A stretch of 64,000 nt of DNA from Gari tellinella (Eukaryota; Mollusca; Bivalvia; Cardiida; Psammobiidae), in the NCBI GenBank assembly GCA_922989275.2, contig OV277859.1:34453501-34517500 (forward strand), in the 5' to 3' direction. The notes beneath the pieces were generated by a model, which had not been told where the DNA came from, searched no databases, and was given only the letters and a program-made list of their open reading frames with translations. Positions 40,770-52,027 of the stretch are shown piece by piece. The translations under genes were made by a program, and so were the position numbers. The number at the start of each line of letters is the position of its first letter. Position 1 is the stretch's first letter.

Positions 40770-42390
40770 CTTTATAATAATAGTAATAAGAAGAAGACTA
40801 CATGAATATCCGAAATTGGCACTATACGAAAGAGCATACACTTTCAGTTTTTATCTCAACTTTTCTTCTCTTTTTTTAACAAATGCTCAACTAAAATGTA
40901 GAACTTTCTAATTTGCGTTGAAAATATGTAAACAGATAAGTTTATAGATTAACAGTTTTCAGAATACACCAATCAAATGTTTTAAATAAGGCAAACCATC
41001 ATTACCGAAGTAAACACAACTTTTCTGTCCAATCGTAGCTTCTCGGACAATCTAAGACTATTCGTACGGCGACCTTGGAAAATAATAAACGATGTGTCTA
41101 TTGAAATGTACGGAGTTAGGGTAAAAATTACACTTATCGTGAGAATCACTCACCATGTCAGAAAGTTTCCGCCCAAAGAATTGCATTCTTTGTGTGTGAT
41201 TTTATTTGGTGAATTTCTAATGGAAATGAACCAGAACTGTACAATATTGCTTTGTTGATGATATTTTTGTTAAAATCAGAAGTTGTTACTTATTTGATAA
41301 AATTTACATGCAAACGTATGGTAAACGTGTACCGTAAGCGTCTGTGATAGAAAGATAACATAGCTAAAGACGTCCAGGCAAAAGTATTTTGTTTAAGATA
41401 AATATATTCCCAACTTAATAAATAAACAGTATATAATAGAAAAATTAAAAAACTTACCTTTTATATGCAATCGAGAAATAAAATCCAGTTTACACCAACA
41501 CACAATTTACAGCACATAGTCACCCTGAATACAACACAAATTCTGCATTGAAATAACAATGGAGAACTCTATCACCAACAAGTTATATTGTGTTTCTGCA
41601 TAAGAACATACGTTTCCACAAATTTCACATTTCTAAGGTCACCGTCAATATTTACAAAATGAAAGTTGGCGCCGCATCACACTCGCATCCCTGACTCGGA
41701 AAGTTTGATTTATCAACAACATCACTATTTCAGCTCAAATGCATCTGCAGTTAATCAGCACTTTCAATAAAAAATATGACCATGAATAACACACATCAAT
41801 TTTTCACTAGGTACTATTTAGGCACCGTACAACCCGGAAGCACACCCGTACAGGTGTGACACCATTGGGCTTTATTACGGCCGAAACAAAAAGCTGTCCG
41901 CAGGCCAGCTTCTTGCGCAGGTCGCTTTTAGATAATGTGTACGCGTTGTATGAATAAAACAAGGAATAAAGAAATAATTCTCATTACCCAGTGGACCCAG
42001 GAATTTATCACTGAGCTTATGGGCACCGCCACTTTATCTGTCACGATTTCACTTCCGGCAAGGGAATGCCTAATTCACCAACCAAACGAACCTTCGGAAA
42101 TTCCATAGCAGCGGCTCATCAGGCTCTCCTCTATGGAAATATTTCAGTTGTACATAATTAACCTGTGCGCACTGGGTGGACACGATTGAGTACACAGGCT
42201 TATACCGATATACATATCCCTATCATGTGATTGGTACGCTGCACCGGATCAGTGAATCGAGTGGACCGGTAGGCGATTACAAAATGGCCCCAGTGTTCTT
42301 CTCCCTGCAATGGGCCATTTTGTACCCTCGCCTTTTCGCATACTATTTTTTGTCATTTCGTACCCTCCAAAAATTAAATTACCTTGGTCG
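40770..42390. other. Intergenic, no gene recognised; possible ERCC6L2 5' region
   Basis: Lower repeat content than elsewhere. A TTGGCGCC (E2F-type) site lies near 41667, and a good minus-strand donor GTGAGT follows CTTTCTGACATG at about 41153. Either could belong to the missing 5' end of ERCC6L2, but the splice phase does not fit the Tudor exon as a coding exon, so at most a leader exon. Confidence 0.3.
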
Positions 42391-42397
42391 AGCTCGA

Positions 42398-42572
42398 TTT
42401 TCAGTCTGGAATTGACGGGATTGAAGAAATCGAAATCGAGTGGTCCGGAATTCAGTTCAAGAACTGTTCTATCAGTTCTGTCCAAGGAGGTGGTGTGAGC
42501 AGAATTGTGATGTATCATCATGGTTCCCCGCACAATTTACCAAAGCTTCAACAGCAAAGTTATAAATACTAA
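42398..42572 (+). pseudogene. Protein-like fragment of unknown origin
   Basis: An open stretch reads FQSGIDGIEEIEIEWSGIQF then KNCSISSVQGGGVSRIVMYH and HGSPHNLPKL, with protein-like composition, ending in a stop at 42570-42572. No start context or splice sites are convincing. Could be a terminal exon, a captured gene piece or chance; I do not recognise the family. Confidence 0.3.
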
Positions 42573-42697
42573 GCAGGGAACCAGACTACCATATTTGCAA
42601 GGGTTCAATTACATTTTTACTTTATTTACAAAGTTCTGGAACTGATAATCGAGCACGCCCCTTATTTTCTATACTTTGTAGAAAAGGGTTTCGTACG

Positions 42698-43127
42698 GTG
42701 GCACTGAGATGACATGCAAACATTTTTTTTTTTTTTTTTTTTACTTTTTATCTAGTGCACACTTAATTTGAAGGGAAAAAAAAAACTTTACCTTTTTATC
42801 TCGTGCACATGATTTAATTTGAAAAAAAACCAAAAACTTACTTTCTATCTCGTGCGCACGACTTAATTTGAAAAAAAAAAAAAAATCTTAAAATTTTATC
42901 TCGTGCGCACGACTTAATTTGTAAAAAAAAAATTTAAAAAAAAAATTGGAAATTTAAGTGGTGTGCACGAGATAAAAAGTAAAGATTTTTTTATTATTTT
43001 TTTTTCAAAGTAAGTCGTGCACACAAGATAAATTTGAAAGATTTTTTTTAACAAATTAAGTCGTGTGCACGAGATAAAAACTAAAAAAAAATATAAAAAA
43101 AATGTTTGCATGTCACCTCAGTGCCAC
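42698..43127. mobile_element. Fold-back element with CG palindromes upstream of DBF4
   Basis: 430 bases with inverted ends GTGGCACTGAGATGACATGC / GCATGTCACCTCAGTGCCAC. Both arms are made of A/T tracts alternating with about seven copies of TTTTATCTCGTGCGCACGAC-like units centred on the palindrome TCGTGCGCACGA. It ends 234 bases before the DBF4 ATG. Confidence 0.85.
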
Positions 43128-43361
43128 TCGGCCGTATATAGGTTTTAGCTATAGTTATGCACCGTCGCCGTTGTTATAGTCATTCCTATCATAAAACGCT
43201 TCGAAAAATCTATTCGTGCAAGAATTTATCGATCAGTATCAATGAAAAGCTTGGTTAACAAGTGCGGGTAATTCAAGCAGCTGTAAAATCATTAAAATAA
43301 TTTTTCGTCTGGCAAAATTTATGCAGATGTACTTTCCAAGAAAGCTGTAGACAGTTAGAAC
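43128..43361 (+). promoter_or_regulatory. Probable DBF4 promoter / 5' leader region
   Basis: 234 bases between the fold-back element and the ATG. It contains GTATATA (43134-43140), a possible weak TATA-like site, and TATCGATC, close to the DREF/DRE core TATCGATA used in insect replication genes. Assignment as promoter rests on position only. Confidence 0.4.
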
Positions 43362-43623
43362 ATGAGTTTAAGGTCGTCTGGTACGCCAGTTCGACGACAT
43401 TTAAGTTTTAATTCATTGCCTTATCGAGGACGGTCTTTCTACCTGGACATAAAGACAGCGTCAGTCAAAAATAAACTCGCCCAGCAGATCATAGAATTAG
43501 GTGGTGCAGTTGAAGGTTTTCTATCGAAAGATTTGAGTTTGATTGTTACTGACAGAGGATTGGAGAAGCATGACAATACAACTGTTGATGTAAAGAAACC
43601 ACACCAAATACCATTAAGCAGGG
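43362..43623 (+). CDS. DBF4: DBF4 exon 1: motif N (BRCT-like)
   Basis: First ATG after an in-frame TAG (43356-43358). Ends at donor G|GTGAGT inside the Gly codon of LSRG. Encodes RSFYLDIKTASVKNKLAQQI then IELGGAVEGFLSKDLSLIVT, the conserved N motif. Confidence 0.93.
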
Positions 43624-46600
43624 GTGAGTTGAACTTCAAAGTGGCACATGCTTGCCCACTGTTTATTCTACTTCTTCCAGGTACTGGCCACATTCAACAC
43701 TTTGAATATAATTGCCAGGGGTTCCGCTATAAAAAATAAAAATCTGGGTGGCATTACAGACCTGTGTCGTGACAAGTTTGCGAATGACAGTGTCTAGATT
43801 AAAGTCTAAAGATAACAAAACCATACCTTTAGTCAGGTAAGTCGATCTATACGAATTGGGGACGATGTGAACCAAGGCCGATGTGAACCACACCGATGTG
43901 TACCATGTTACCAGACGATGTGAACCACCCTATCAGACGATGTGAATCACTATTTTATGTTTTAAATTTGTTTATTTTTTGGATCCAGATCAGTAAATAA
44001 AAATCCATAATGTGGGTGCATGACGCTGGCATATTAATAAATAAGAGGTGTGACAAATAAAAATTGATAACGAACAATACTAGGTAGCAAAAAGACCAGC
44101 AGCGAAAACCACATTGTAGCGAATTCTAAGGTTGTGAAACGTCCTGAAATCTAACATTATATATACAGTACACTTAACCGTATTCTTGCCGTGACCCAAA
44201 ATACAGAAAACACTGTGTTTTCGGAAAAGCACTCAGAGATCACGAAAACACTGTCGAAAAAAGGTTTTAGGTTGTTAAGTAAAGCATATTTGAAAGCAGG
44301 GATTTCCCTAGGTCGTTTTCGCCCGTTGCCGGCGACATGCCTTCCTTCCGGCGGTCTCTTATATACAGCATGTAAGATAAGAAATAAGTTTCTATATCCA
44401 AGTAGATGGTAGCTTAAAGCAGTTTGAAAGTAAAGCAGAGTGTGCATTAAGATGCATTCTGCTTTACTTTCAACCTGCTTTAGGTGGCCACCTATTTTCA
44501 AAACTAGAAACAGGCTATGGGGTATTGGGTAAAATGAAATTGCCTATTTGGAAAGAGCCTAATGAGAGGAAGTGCCATTTGCAAAGGCCATAACTCTGAC
44601 ATCATTGTTTTTGGAGTTATTTCCCTTTGTGATATTTTCTTGTCCAGAAGACAACTCCAGTTCTACTGATGCTAATTGTAATGAAATTTTATGTATGGAA
44701 AGAAACTGATGAGAGAAAATGCCATGCACAAGGGCAGCAATATTTTGTTTTTCCCCTTTGTCATATTTTATTGTCAGAAAAATAACTCCAGTTCTGCTGA
44801 TGCTAGTGAAATAATTATCAATTACCGGTAATGGAAATAGCTTGATAAGAGGATGTGTCATGGATAAGGGTCATAAGCTTGGCAACAAAATTCCCTTTTG
44901 TCATGTTTTCTTGTCCGGAAGATAACTCCATTTATAGTTATGTTAAAATGTTGTCTTGCCCAGTCAACTTAGGTACAAACTACAATGTCCTCAGGTGAGC
45001 GAATTAAGGGCCATGGCCCTCTTGTTGAAATTTTTATTGGGTATTGGGAGTGTTCGTAATTGGGTATTATTCATATTCTGATAAGGTTTCCAAAATTTAT
45101 TTGCTTTTTGCTACATTTCTTTGCTTTTTGTTACTCTTTGTTGTGAAAAACATTTGCTTTTTGGACAATTTTAATTCTTAATTTTTGAGATATTTTCCAT
45201 CGCTTTATCCATTGCGTCAAAAGACGCTGTATAGAAATTGATCACGGGCTCAGACATAAACCCGAGCCGAATTAAACACTCTCCATCCGATAATGATCGC
45301 TTTACACTGAAGTACGTTAAATCGATCCCAAAGATATGAATAGGCCTGTAGTCGAGTGGTCTAAGGGGTTGCCTTATTTTTGCTATTCTGTCCCCCCATG
45401 CCGGGTCCCGGTATCGAATCCCACGAGAGCTCAATAATATTTTTATTGAAATGCATTTTTTAAACTGAATTTCTCATCCTAAGCTAATTCTTACCCGCTC
45501 ATTTAAGCGTTTGACATATACATGTATTTACAAATTACTATTTTTATGCCCCCGGCATCGACAGATGCGGGAGCATATAGTAATCGTCCTGTCCGTCCGT
45601 CCGTCCGTCCTTCCGTCCGTAAGTAGATTTTACCGTTTCGTCTAGCATCAACACCGCTTATTCAAATGCTTGGATACTTATACAGTTGTTGCCTTGGACC
45701 ATTCCCTAGCCACCAAGAATACCCAACCTTGATTTTGACCTTGACCTTGACCTAATTTGGACTTAGAATATTTTGAATGGGCTATTTCTTGGTTAACTAG
45801 ATTTTACCGTTTCGTCTAGCATTAACACCGCTTACTCTAATGCTTGGATACTTATACAGTTGTTGCCTTGGACCATTCCCTATCCACCAATATCACCCAA
45901 CCTTGATTTTGACCTTGACCTTGACCTAATTTGGACTTAGATTATTTTGAATGGGCTATTTCTTGGTTAACTAGATTTTACCGTTTTGTCTAGCATCAAC
46001 ACTACTTACTACAATGCTTCTATACTTATACAGTTATTGCCTTGGACCATTACCAACCCACCAGTAATACCCAAGCTCAGTTTGACCTTGACCTTGACCT
46101 AATTTGGACTTAGAAAAGATTCAGAATATATTGTCAAGGATGCCACCGGGGGCATAAGCGTTTATTGAACGCAGTCTTGTTAATGCTAAATCTGGTTGCG
46201 AGCCTCTTAAACAATATGTTGCAAAATGGCTATCAGTGCAGACCCTGATCAGAGGCTCCTGCAGGAGCCCCCTGATCAGTGTCTACTATTTTAGTTGGAC
46301 AAGTGTACTCTTCACAGGTACACCGTTTGTTATTGATGTTTGGCAGGTATACTTGTCACTAGGGTTGAATGTGTTAAATATATACATGTAGTTTGTTTTT
46401 TAATTATAGGTCAAGCTCTGCTTAAGGCATCTCAGCATCAGGGACCAAAAGATGGACACAAACAAGATTTTCTGCAAAATGCCTCAAACCTTGGAATCAA
46501 AACTCAGACGGCTGCAAAGTTCATGCAAATCACCACAAAAACTCTTTCTAAAATCAAATCCAAGCAGAAAGATAAAAATGACATTCTTGAAGGCATGTCT

Positions 46601-49600
46601 ACAATATCATGGGACAAAGATAAAGAAAACTTATGTCTTATCAAAGTAGAAGATGATGAAAATATTTACAGACCGCTATTCAAGCAGTTGGAAGTCTTTC
46701 CACAAGTGGACTACTCCCAGCCAGGGTGTCCTTTTGATGTTGGTGTTGTACTCACGAAAGAAAAGGAAAAGAATCCAGTCAAGAAGTCAGTAGGTGGTGT
46801 GTTAAGAGGAGGCTACTGTGAATCTTGTGATCACTGGTATAAATGTACTCTCAGAGAGCACTTGAAGAGTGATAAACATTGCTCTTTTGTAAAATCAGTG
46901 GATAATTATAGATCATTAGATAGTCTTACCACATCATTGCCTAATCTAACTTGTTTTATGGGAAAGTACAGCTTACAGTGTGAAACTGGTATTGACAAAC
47001 ATTCAAATGGAAAGTGTGTAGATGATGGTAAACTTGAAAAGGCTACGGAGGCTGTAGTGACAACTGATGGAAAGTTTGGTGCAGTAGAAAACAAAACACT
47101 AGAGACAAGTATTGGAGTAAATTATTTAAGTAATTTTTCAACAGTATCGGCTACAGTTGGTTGGACTGAACAAGAGTTAGACAAGAATGAACTGGTGCCA
47201 GATCTCAATGAGAAGCTTTATGACAGTGTTTCCAGTAAAATACATGCTTCTGATGTGAACAGTACGTTAAGTAGATCATCTTGTAAAACCAGCAGACCAG
47301 CCTGTAGTGACAGAAAATTGACATTGAATGAAGTGCTGAAAAATGTTTTTGATGCTGATAATGCTGTTGATGGTGACTTCACTTGTTCAGAAGATGAAAT
47401 AGAAAACGATTTTCAATTGAACAGCAGTGCCAAACATGAGATAAAATTTCCAGATGTCAATAAAAGTCATGGTGCAAGTACAAGCTCAGCGGACTATACC
47501 AATGGTAGCAACATTAAACACCATTCATCCTCACAGTGCGTCAAATCATCCGATCAGAACAAGTTCCATGTGCATTGTCCCTCATCAACAACAGACATTA
47601 ATGCATCTCTGAGCAATCTTTTACATGAGAGTAACTCTTTACGGCATGGTCCTGAAGCCACTTTTTCCTCTTCATGTTCTTTTGGTGATAATGGGGTAAG
47701 AAATGTCCTCTCTATCTTACAAAGCAATGATTCTAATAGCACACAAAGTTCTGTATTTGACAAAAACCAGTCAAATCACAAGATGGGCAATATAAGAACT
47801 ACAACAGTTTCAGAGTCATCGAAAGGTAGCTGCATTTCTTCACATTTATCAAATTCTCACCAGAGCTTGAATCATAAGACTATTAGTAATACTGTGGCTG
47901 TTAACTCGGAATACTCTACATCTCAAAGCTGCAGTAGTAATGTGTCAAATTTCAAACAGAAGAGTAAAACTTCTGAAAATGAAAAAGATAGTGCTTTTAT
48001 TCCGGCAGTGGAAGTGCCTGCAGCTAGTAACCAGGAGTCTTGCAGTAGTTCTGGTGCATTTTCAGCCATTCTGGGATGCTCTCATAGTGCACAAAGCTCA
48101 ACAACAAACTACACAGGAATCAGTGATATCATCAATAGTGAGACAATAGTAAAATCAAAATATTCAGTTGTTGATATAGAAAGTGACTGTGCATCATCGA
48201 CTTTCAAATTGAATGCTTCCATTCAAAATGATCAAGTTAGCTATAGCACAATGCAGGAAAACGTTAGTGAGGAAATTACAGGGGCATCTGTATCTGTAGC
48301 TTCAACAAAACATGAAGTCAGTGTAGACAATGATAAAACACCCACTGGGAAAGGCACCATAAGACAACCTTGTTTGGAAGATTTGTGCAGATCAGGATCA
48401 TCTATAAGGAACTGGTTGTTACCACAGAACGATGATGACAACATGAGTGTGAAAACAACAGTGTCAAAATTAGATCACACCTTAACTGAAATGAAAAACT
48501 CTCCAGTTCCTATTGATAATAAAACTGATCATCAATTGAATAAGGACTTAGATAATGGCACCAAAGACCTTCCAGAGACTGTTGAAAAAGGTGCTTGCAG
48601 TTTAGTGGCCAACTGGATTCAGAAGCAAGAATTTCACCAGAACACATTGACTGAGTCTGCCATAGAAAGTGGGCAAAGTAGTGGTTGTGATATTTCATTT
48701 AAGAGTGGAACTGGTTGTAATTTTAGTTCAATTCTAGATAGTGGGCTAACAGATAGTCGAAGCTGCACAAGCATATCAGACTGTACTGTTTACAATGATG
48801 ATGTCAGTAATTCTGTGAACATATCGGAAAGCATCAGGAATTTAACTGATAGAAATATGGTAAATGAAGATATATATGAAGACTTGAAAAAGTTCAATTC
48901 AGTAAAAATGGAGACTCATTCAGATTTTGCTGACCATCTAAACACTAGAAATGGTTGGGGTTTAAATTTGAAAGAGGAACAGGTTAAAAACTATTCTCAA
49001 TTAAAAACTAAAGATAAGCCAAATGCATGTGAAAATTCACTGTTGAATGAAAATACTAACTCTGCTAAGTTGAGCACCAATGGAAATAATTTTGTGAAAA
49101 GTGTTGTTCAGTCTGATGTGATAAAAACTGAAACTAGAACTGGCATTGTAGATCACAACAATAGTACTTCTATTTTGCATAGGTCTGAACATCTTGCTGG
49201 GGATAAAATGAAAGCCACTGCAGAACAAGATGGTTTGGCATCAGTCACAAAACAGGATGTCAGTGACAATATAAGTGCAGCTAAGGGAAAAGCTGGTAAG
49301 AAACCAAAACAAACCAAAAAACCTCAACCAAAGAAGAAAACAAGCAGAGCTACAAAAAAACCTGCTGCTAATAAAACTGAAAATGTTCACCAAATGAGCA
49401 GTCAGCTGAACAGTCCATTGTTACATCAAGTACAAACTCCTTTACAGAATCCTTTAATAGCTCAAGCAATCTACAGCCCTATTTCAATGCCCTCTGAGAA
49501 CTTACCCAATGACCCAGCATCACCTTATGTTAATCACATGTGGCAGCGACAGGCAGGGTATATGCATCAACCACAGACTTTTTCTCCCAGCTACCACAGT

Positions 49601-50782
49601 AGTAATTATTTAGAAAATAGGCAGCCACATTATCAGAGTCCTTGCTTAGACTATTCTACTGGTATGATGCCCACGCCTAATAACCATCCTGCTGATCTGC
49701 AGGCCCAGATATCACACCCATATGACTACAATCGTCAACAACAGCAGCCAAACACCTTCAGTCACAGTCAGTCAGTTAATCCACAGCTTCCTGTTAACCA
49801 TAGCTACCAGTCTCACATGATGGATTTTCTGTCAAGTCCAAAGCATCATTCTTCAGCAGCCATTGCATACAATGGTTACCAACAGAGTCCAGCTAGCGGG
49901 TACCAGCTCAACTCTGATCACTTTACAAATCACAACCTTTATTCTCCAAACAGCAATGTTTCCCAACCCTTCCCCAGTGCTGGTACTACCAGAAGCAAAG
50001 ACAAAAGTGCTTCTAATTTTGAGTCCAATAACATACAGCAATCTGCAGCATTCCATGGAAACCATCTTGTGGCGGCCTCCCCAGGCAACCTCTCCACCAT
50101 TTGTTTGGCAGACATTGCTGAAGATAACACATCTAACTCCCTCAGCACAGACACCTCCAGATACATAGCTAAACCAAGAAAGAAAACAAATCGCCAAACA
50201 GAGGAAACAAAACAAACTGAATCTGTTAATCAGAGTAACCAGAATTTCTGTCAGAATCAAAGCTATAGCCCTATGCATCAGTTAAACAACACTCAAAACA
50301 GTACAGGGTTAATGCCAAGTTATGCAGTAGCTGTTACAAGTTCAAACACTTTCTATAATATAGCACCATCAGTGCAAAACTTTGCTTCAACCCAAGGATA
50401 TGTAAATAGCTCTGTTAATGGACCTGTATGGCATCAACCTCATGGTAATGATTACAGAAACATGCAAATTGATCCAATGTCTAGTTACTGTGCAAACACT
50501 AATGTGTACAATTCTGAACAAACAGGTGACATGAAGTTACGTATTCGTAAAATGCCAGCACCCACAGATGCTGAACAGAAAACTAATCTGACGCACTATT
50601 GGAATGTAAGGAAAGCTGGGGAATGCAGATTGGTGTTCAGTTCAAATGTGCTCGGGAAACGCAAGGCAGTGGACGAAACTCCAGTGAGGGTAGACTATAT
50701 GTCGCCATATCAGGCACCCTATACAGTGCTAGAAGACAGTGATCAACAACAGTCCAAACGCAGGAGGTGTCTCGTTTTCTGA
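43362..50782 (+). CDS. DBF4: DBF4/Chiffon-like CDC7 kinase regulatory subunit (2 exons, complete)
   Basis: CDS joins 43362-43623 and 46410-50782: 4635 bases, 1544 residues. Known of the family: Dbf4 binds and activates Cdc7 kinase to phosphorylate MCM at origins. Seen: motif N/BRCT-like FYLDIKTAS...LGGAVEGFLSKDLS (about 26-60); LSRGQALL across the junction, as LSRGKLL in human; motif M VEDDENIYRPLFKQLEVFPQ...CPFDVG (about 167-199); motif C zinc finger Cys224, Cys227, His238, His244. The remaining 1300 residues are Ser/Asn/Gln-rich with a Lys-rich tract (about 1047-1077) and a compact end (YWNVRKAGECRLVF, about 1484-1497; then KRRRCLVF). Human DBF4 has 674 residues, Drosophila Chiffon about 1700, so this is the long type. 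The start is fixed by an in-frame TAG six bases upstream of the ATG. Confidence 0.94.
43860..43952 (+). repeat. Short GATGTGAACCA repeats
   Basis: Four to five imperfect copies of CGATGTGAACCA spaced 16-29 bases, in DBF4 intron 1. Likely a decayed minisatellite. Confidence 0.6.
44398..44535 (-). mobile_element. TTAA-1 MITE, half copy
   Basis: Hairpin and one terminal half (AGAAACAGGCTATGGGGTAT); the other half is missing. In DBF4 intron 1. Confidence 0.7.
44535..45030 (+). repeat. About 150-bp tandem units with GGCCATGGCCCTCTTGTT end
   Basis: Three diverged units containing CTTGTCCAGAAGACAACTCC, ATTGTCAGAAAAATAACTCC and CTTGTCCGGAAGATAACTCC. It ends GGTGAGCGAATTAAGGGCCA and CCCTCTTGTT, the (inverse) AACAAGAGGGC terminus seen in other Helitron-like repeats here. 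Confidence 0.65.
45342..45423 (+). repeat. tRNA-Leu-like sequence (SINE head or pseudogene)
   Basis: GTAGTCGAGTGGTCTAAGG (A box and D loop of Leu/Ser type) and GGTATCGAATCCCAC (B box). Acceptor arms do not pair, so not a functional tRNA gene; more likely the head of a tRNA-derived SINE. Confidence 0.55.
45543..46162 (+). mobile_element. Pearl/Helitron-like element with 3 tandem units
   Basis: Begins TTTTATGCCCCCGGCATCG, then a (GTCC)n microsatellite and three units of about 180 bases (TTTCGTCTAGCATCAACACC, GTTGCCTTGGACCATTCCC, GACCTTGACCTTGACCTAAT). It ends GCCACCGGGGGCATAAGCG, inverse of the start. In DBF4 intron 1; a relative is at 52028. Confidence 0.8.
46226..46379 (-). mobile_element. 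TTAA-2 MITE fragment next to DBF4 exon 2
   Basis: Type-2 hairpin (GCAGACCCTGATCAGAGGCT...) followed by GGACAAGTGTACTCTTCACA, CACTAGGGTT and a terminal TTAA. The other end is missing. Its end lies about 33 bases before the exon 2 acceptor. Confidence 0.7.
46410..50782 (+). CDS. DBF4: DBF4 exon 2: motifs M and C plus long C-terminal region
   Basis: Acceptor TTTAATTATAG after a T-rich tract; the frame restores Gly-Gln-Ala-Leu-Leu. A single 4.4-kb exon with no introns holds everything after motif N. The zinc finger is C-x2-C-x10-H-x5-H, one residue longer between Cys and His than the human x9. The acceptor lies 33 bases after the TTAA end of a MITE fragment. Confidence 0.94.
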
Positions 50783-50855
50783 TAAAAAGAAATGCATGTG
50801 TTGAAAGTTTGTACAGTAAACCTGCTTTTACAACCTCTCCAAAGCAAGATACAAT
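50783..50855 (+). other. DBF4: Start of DBF4 3' UTR
   Basis: Follows the TGA. No AATAAA occurs before the next repeat; the first candidates (about 51169 and 51213) lie inside a TTAA-1 MITE, so the transcript end may use MITE sequence. Not determinable here. Confidence 0.4.
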
Positions 50856-51088
50856 CAGGGTTCCAGATAAGAGGGCGTAAACTGAACAAATCTAATATTT
50901 TCTCACTATTTCAGCACCAAATCCTATTATGTTACTTCTCGTTAGAATTGTCTTAAAGAGACAACTCTAGTGAGTTACTACTCGTTAGCATTGTCTCAAA
51001 GAGACAGTTCTAATGAGTAGTGACACCATAGGATTTACTGCAGAAATTAAGATTTCTGTTTTAGAAATGCTCCCCTTATCTGGAGCCC
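50856..51088. mobile_element. CAGATAAG MITE
   Basis: CAGGGTTCCAGATAAGAGGG ... CCCCTTATCTGGAGCCC, with three rather than two ACTCRTTAGAATYGTCTC arms, so the hairpin arm is duplicated. Confidence 0.82.
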
Positions 51089-51121
51089 AGATAGTCAAAG
51101 ATGTAAAAGATATACAGCAGC

Positions 51122-51363
51122 TTAACCCAGAGATACGCAATTGTAAGGCGTTGATTTATTCCACTACTGAATAAATTGTACCAGTTTATACAGTTATGAA
51201 TTATAACATAGGAAATAAATTCTTTATTCTAGGAGATGGTAGCTTAAAGTAGGCTGAAAGTAATGCAGAGTGTGCCTTAAGGTGTTTTCTGGCTTACTTT
51301 CAACCTGCTTTAAGTGGTCACCCTTCTTCAAAACTGGAATCAGGCTATGGGGTAACGGGTTAA
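51122..51363 (-). mobile_element. TTAA-1 MITE
   Basis: TTAACCCAGAGATACGC to GGGGTAACGGGTTAA. Confidence 0.82.
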
Positions 51364-51590
51364 AGCAGGTTGGAAGAAGAGCAGAAAGTCAGACAGGTTA
51401 TTGTTAGCAGGATAAAGATAAAGAGGATGGTTTGTAATCGTGATCATACAGTAACTGTTACATGTACATTTGTACCTGTATAAAATGGAGAAGACTTTAT
51501 CCTTTCTCTTTGAAATGCTAACAATGCACTTACATGTAGAAAATAACAATTTTATGAAATGTATTTAACTATTTATTTGGTAAAATTTGG

Positions 51591-51647
51591 CAAACAGATT
51601 GAAGCCTGATCAGACACTGGGTGTCTAATCAGGCTCCAAACTGTTTG
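51591..51647. repeat. Type-2 hairpin
   Basis: CAAACAGATTGAAGCCTGAT / ATCAGGCTCCAAACTGTTTG around a CACTGGGTGTC loop. Confidence 0.75.
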
Positions 51648-51682
51648 CAATGGATTTGGGAAAGAATGTCTTCTCCACTGTA

Positions 51683-51862
51683 CAGTCAAACTTCGATATC
51701 TCAAACTTGGTAATGTCGAACATACCCATATTTCAAAGTTTAAACGTGGCTGAGCCATTTTTGAAACACAGGTATGTTTGACTTAACAGAGCATGAATTT
51801 ATGTATTTCATGTAAGGAACTAACTATCGGGTAGTTCCATGAAAGTTATCAAAGTTGGACTG
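51683..51862. mobile_element. TA-2 MITE
   Basis: CAGTCAAACTTCGATATCTC ... TATCAAAGTTGGACTG, TA flanks. Confidence 0.82.
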
Positions 51863-52027
51863 TATGTTATTTTGTAATTGAAATACAGCCGATCTTGTAT
51901 TAAGCTACCTCTTTATAGAAGACCCATGTGCAGTGTTTAATATATTGTGGTTACTTAATGCAGGGTAAAAAAATATTGCAGAAAGCAAAAATATGAACTT
52001 GCTTGCACATTATTTTCACCCTGCTTT

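Noticed and set aside
41153..41220. Minus-strand ATG exon ending CTTTCTGACATG|GTGAGT as ERCC6L2 exon 1
   Set aside because: Good donor, but the coding phase does not match the Tudor exon, which needs one base of a split codon; the alternative frame has a TGA just before the donor.
43362..43739. 125-residue single-exon reading of DBF4 exon 1
   Set aside because: The last 38 residues come from reading past the GTGAGT donor; the spliced LSRGQALL junction matches the family.
45342..45423. Functional tRNA-Leu gene
   Set aside because: The anticodon stem and acceptor arm do not fold; B box deviates.
49853..50278. 141-codon minus-strand open frame within DBF4
   Set aside because: Antisense to the long DBF4 exon with no independent support; A-rich Gln/Asn/Ser codons produce such shadows.
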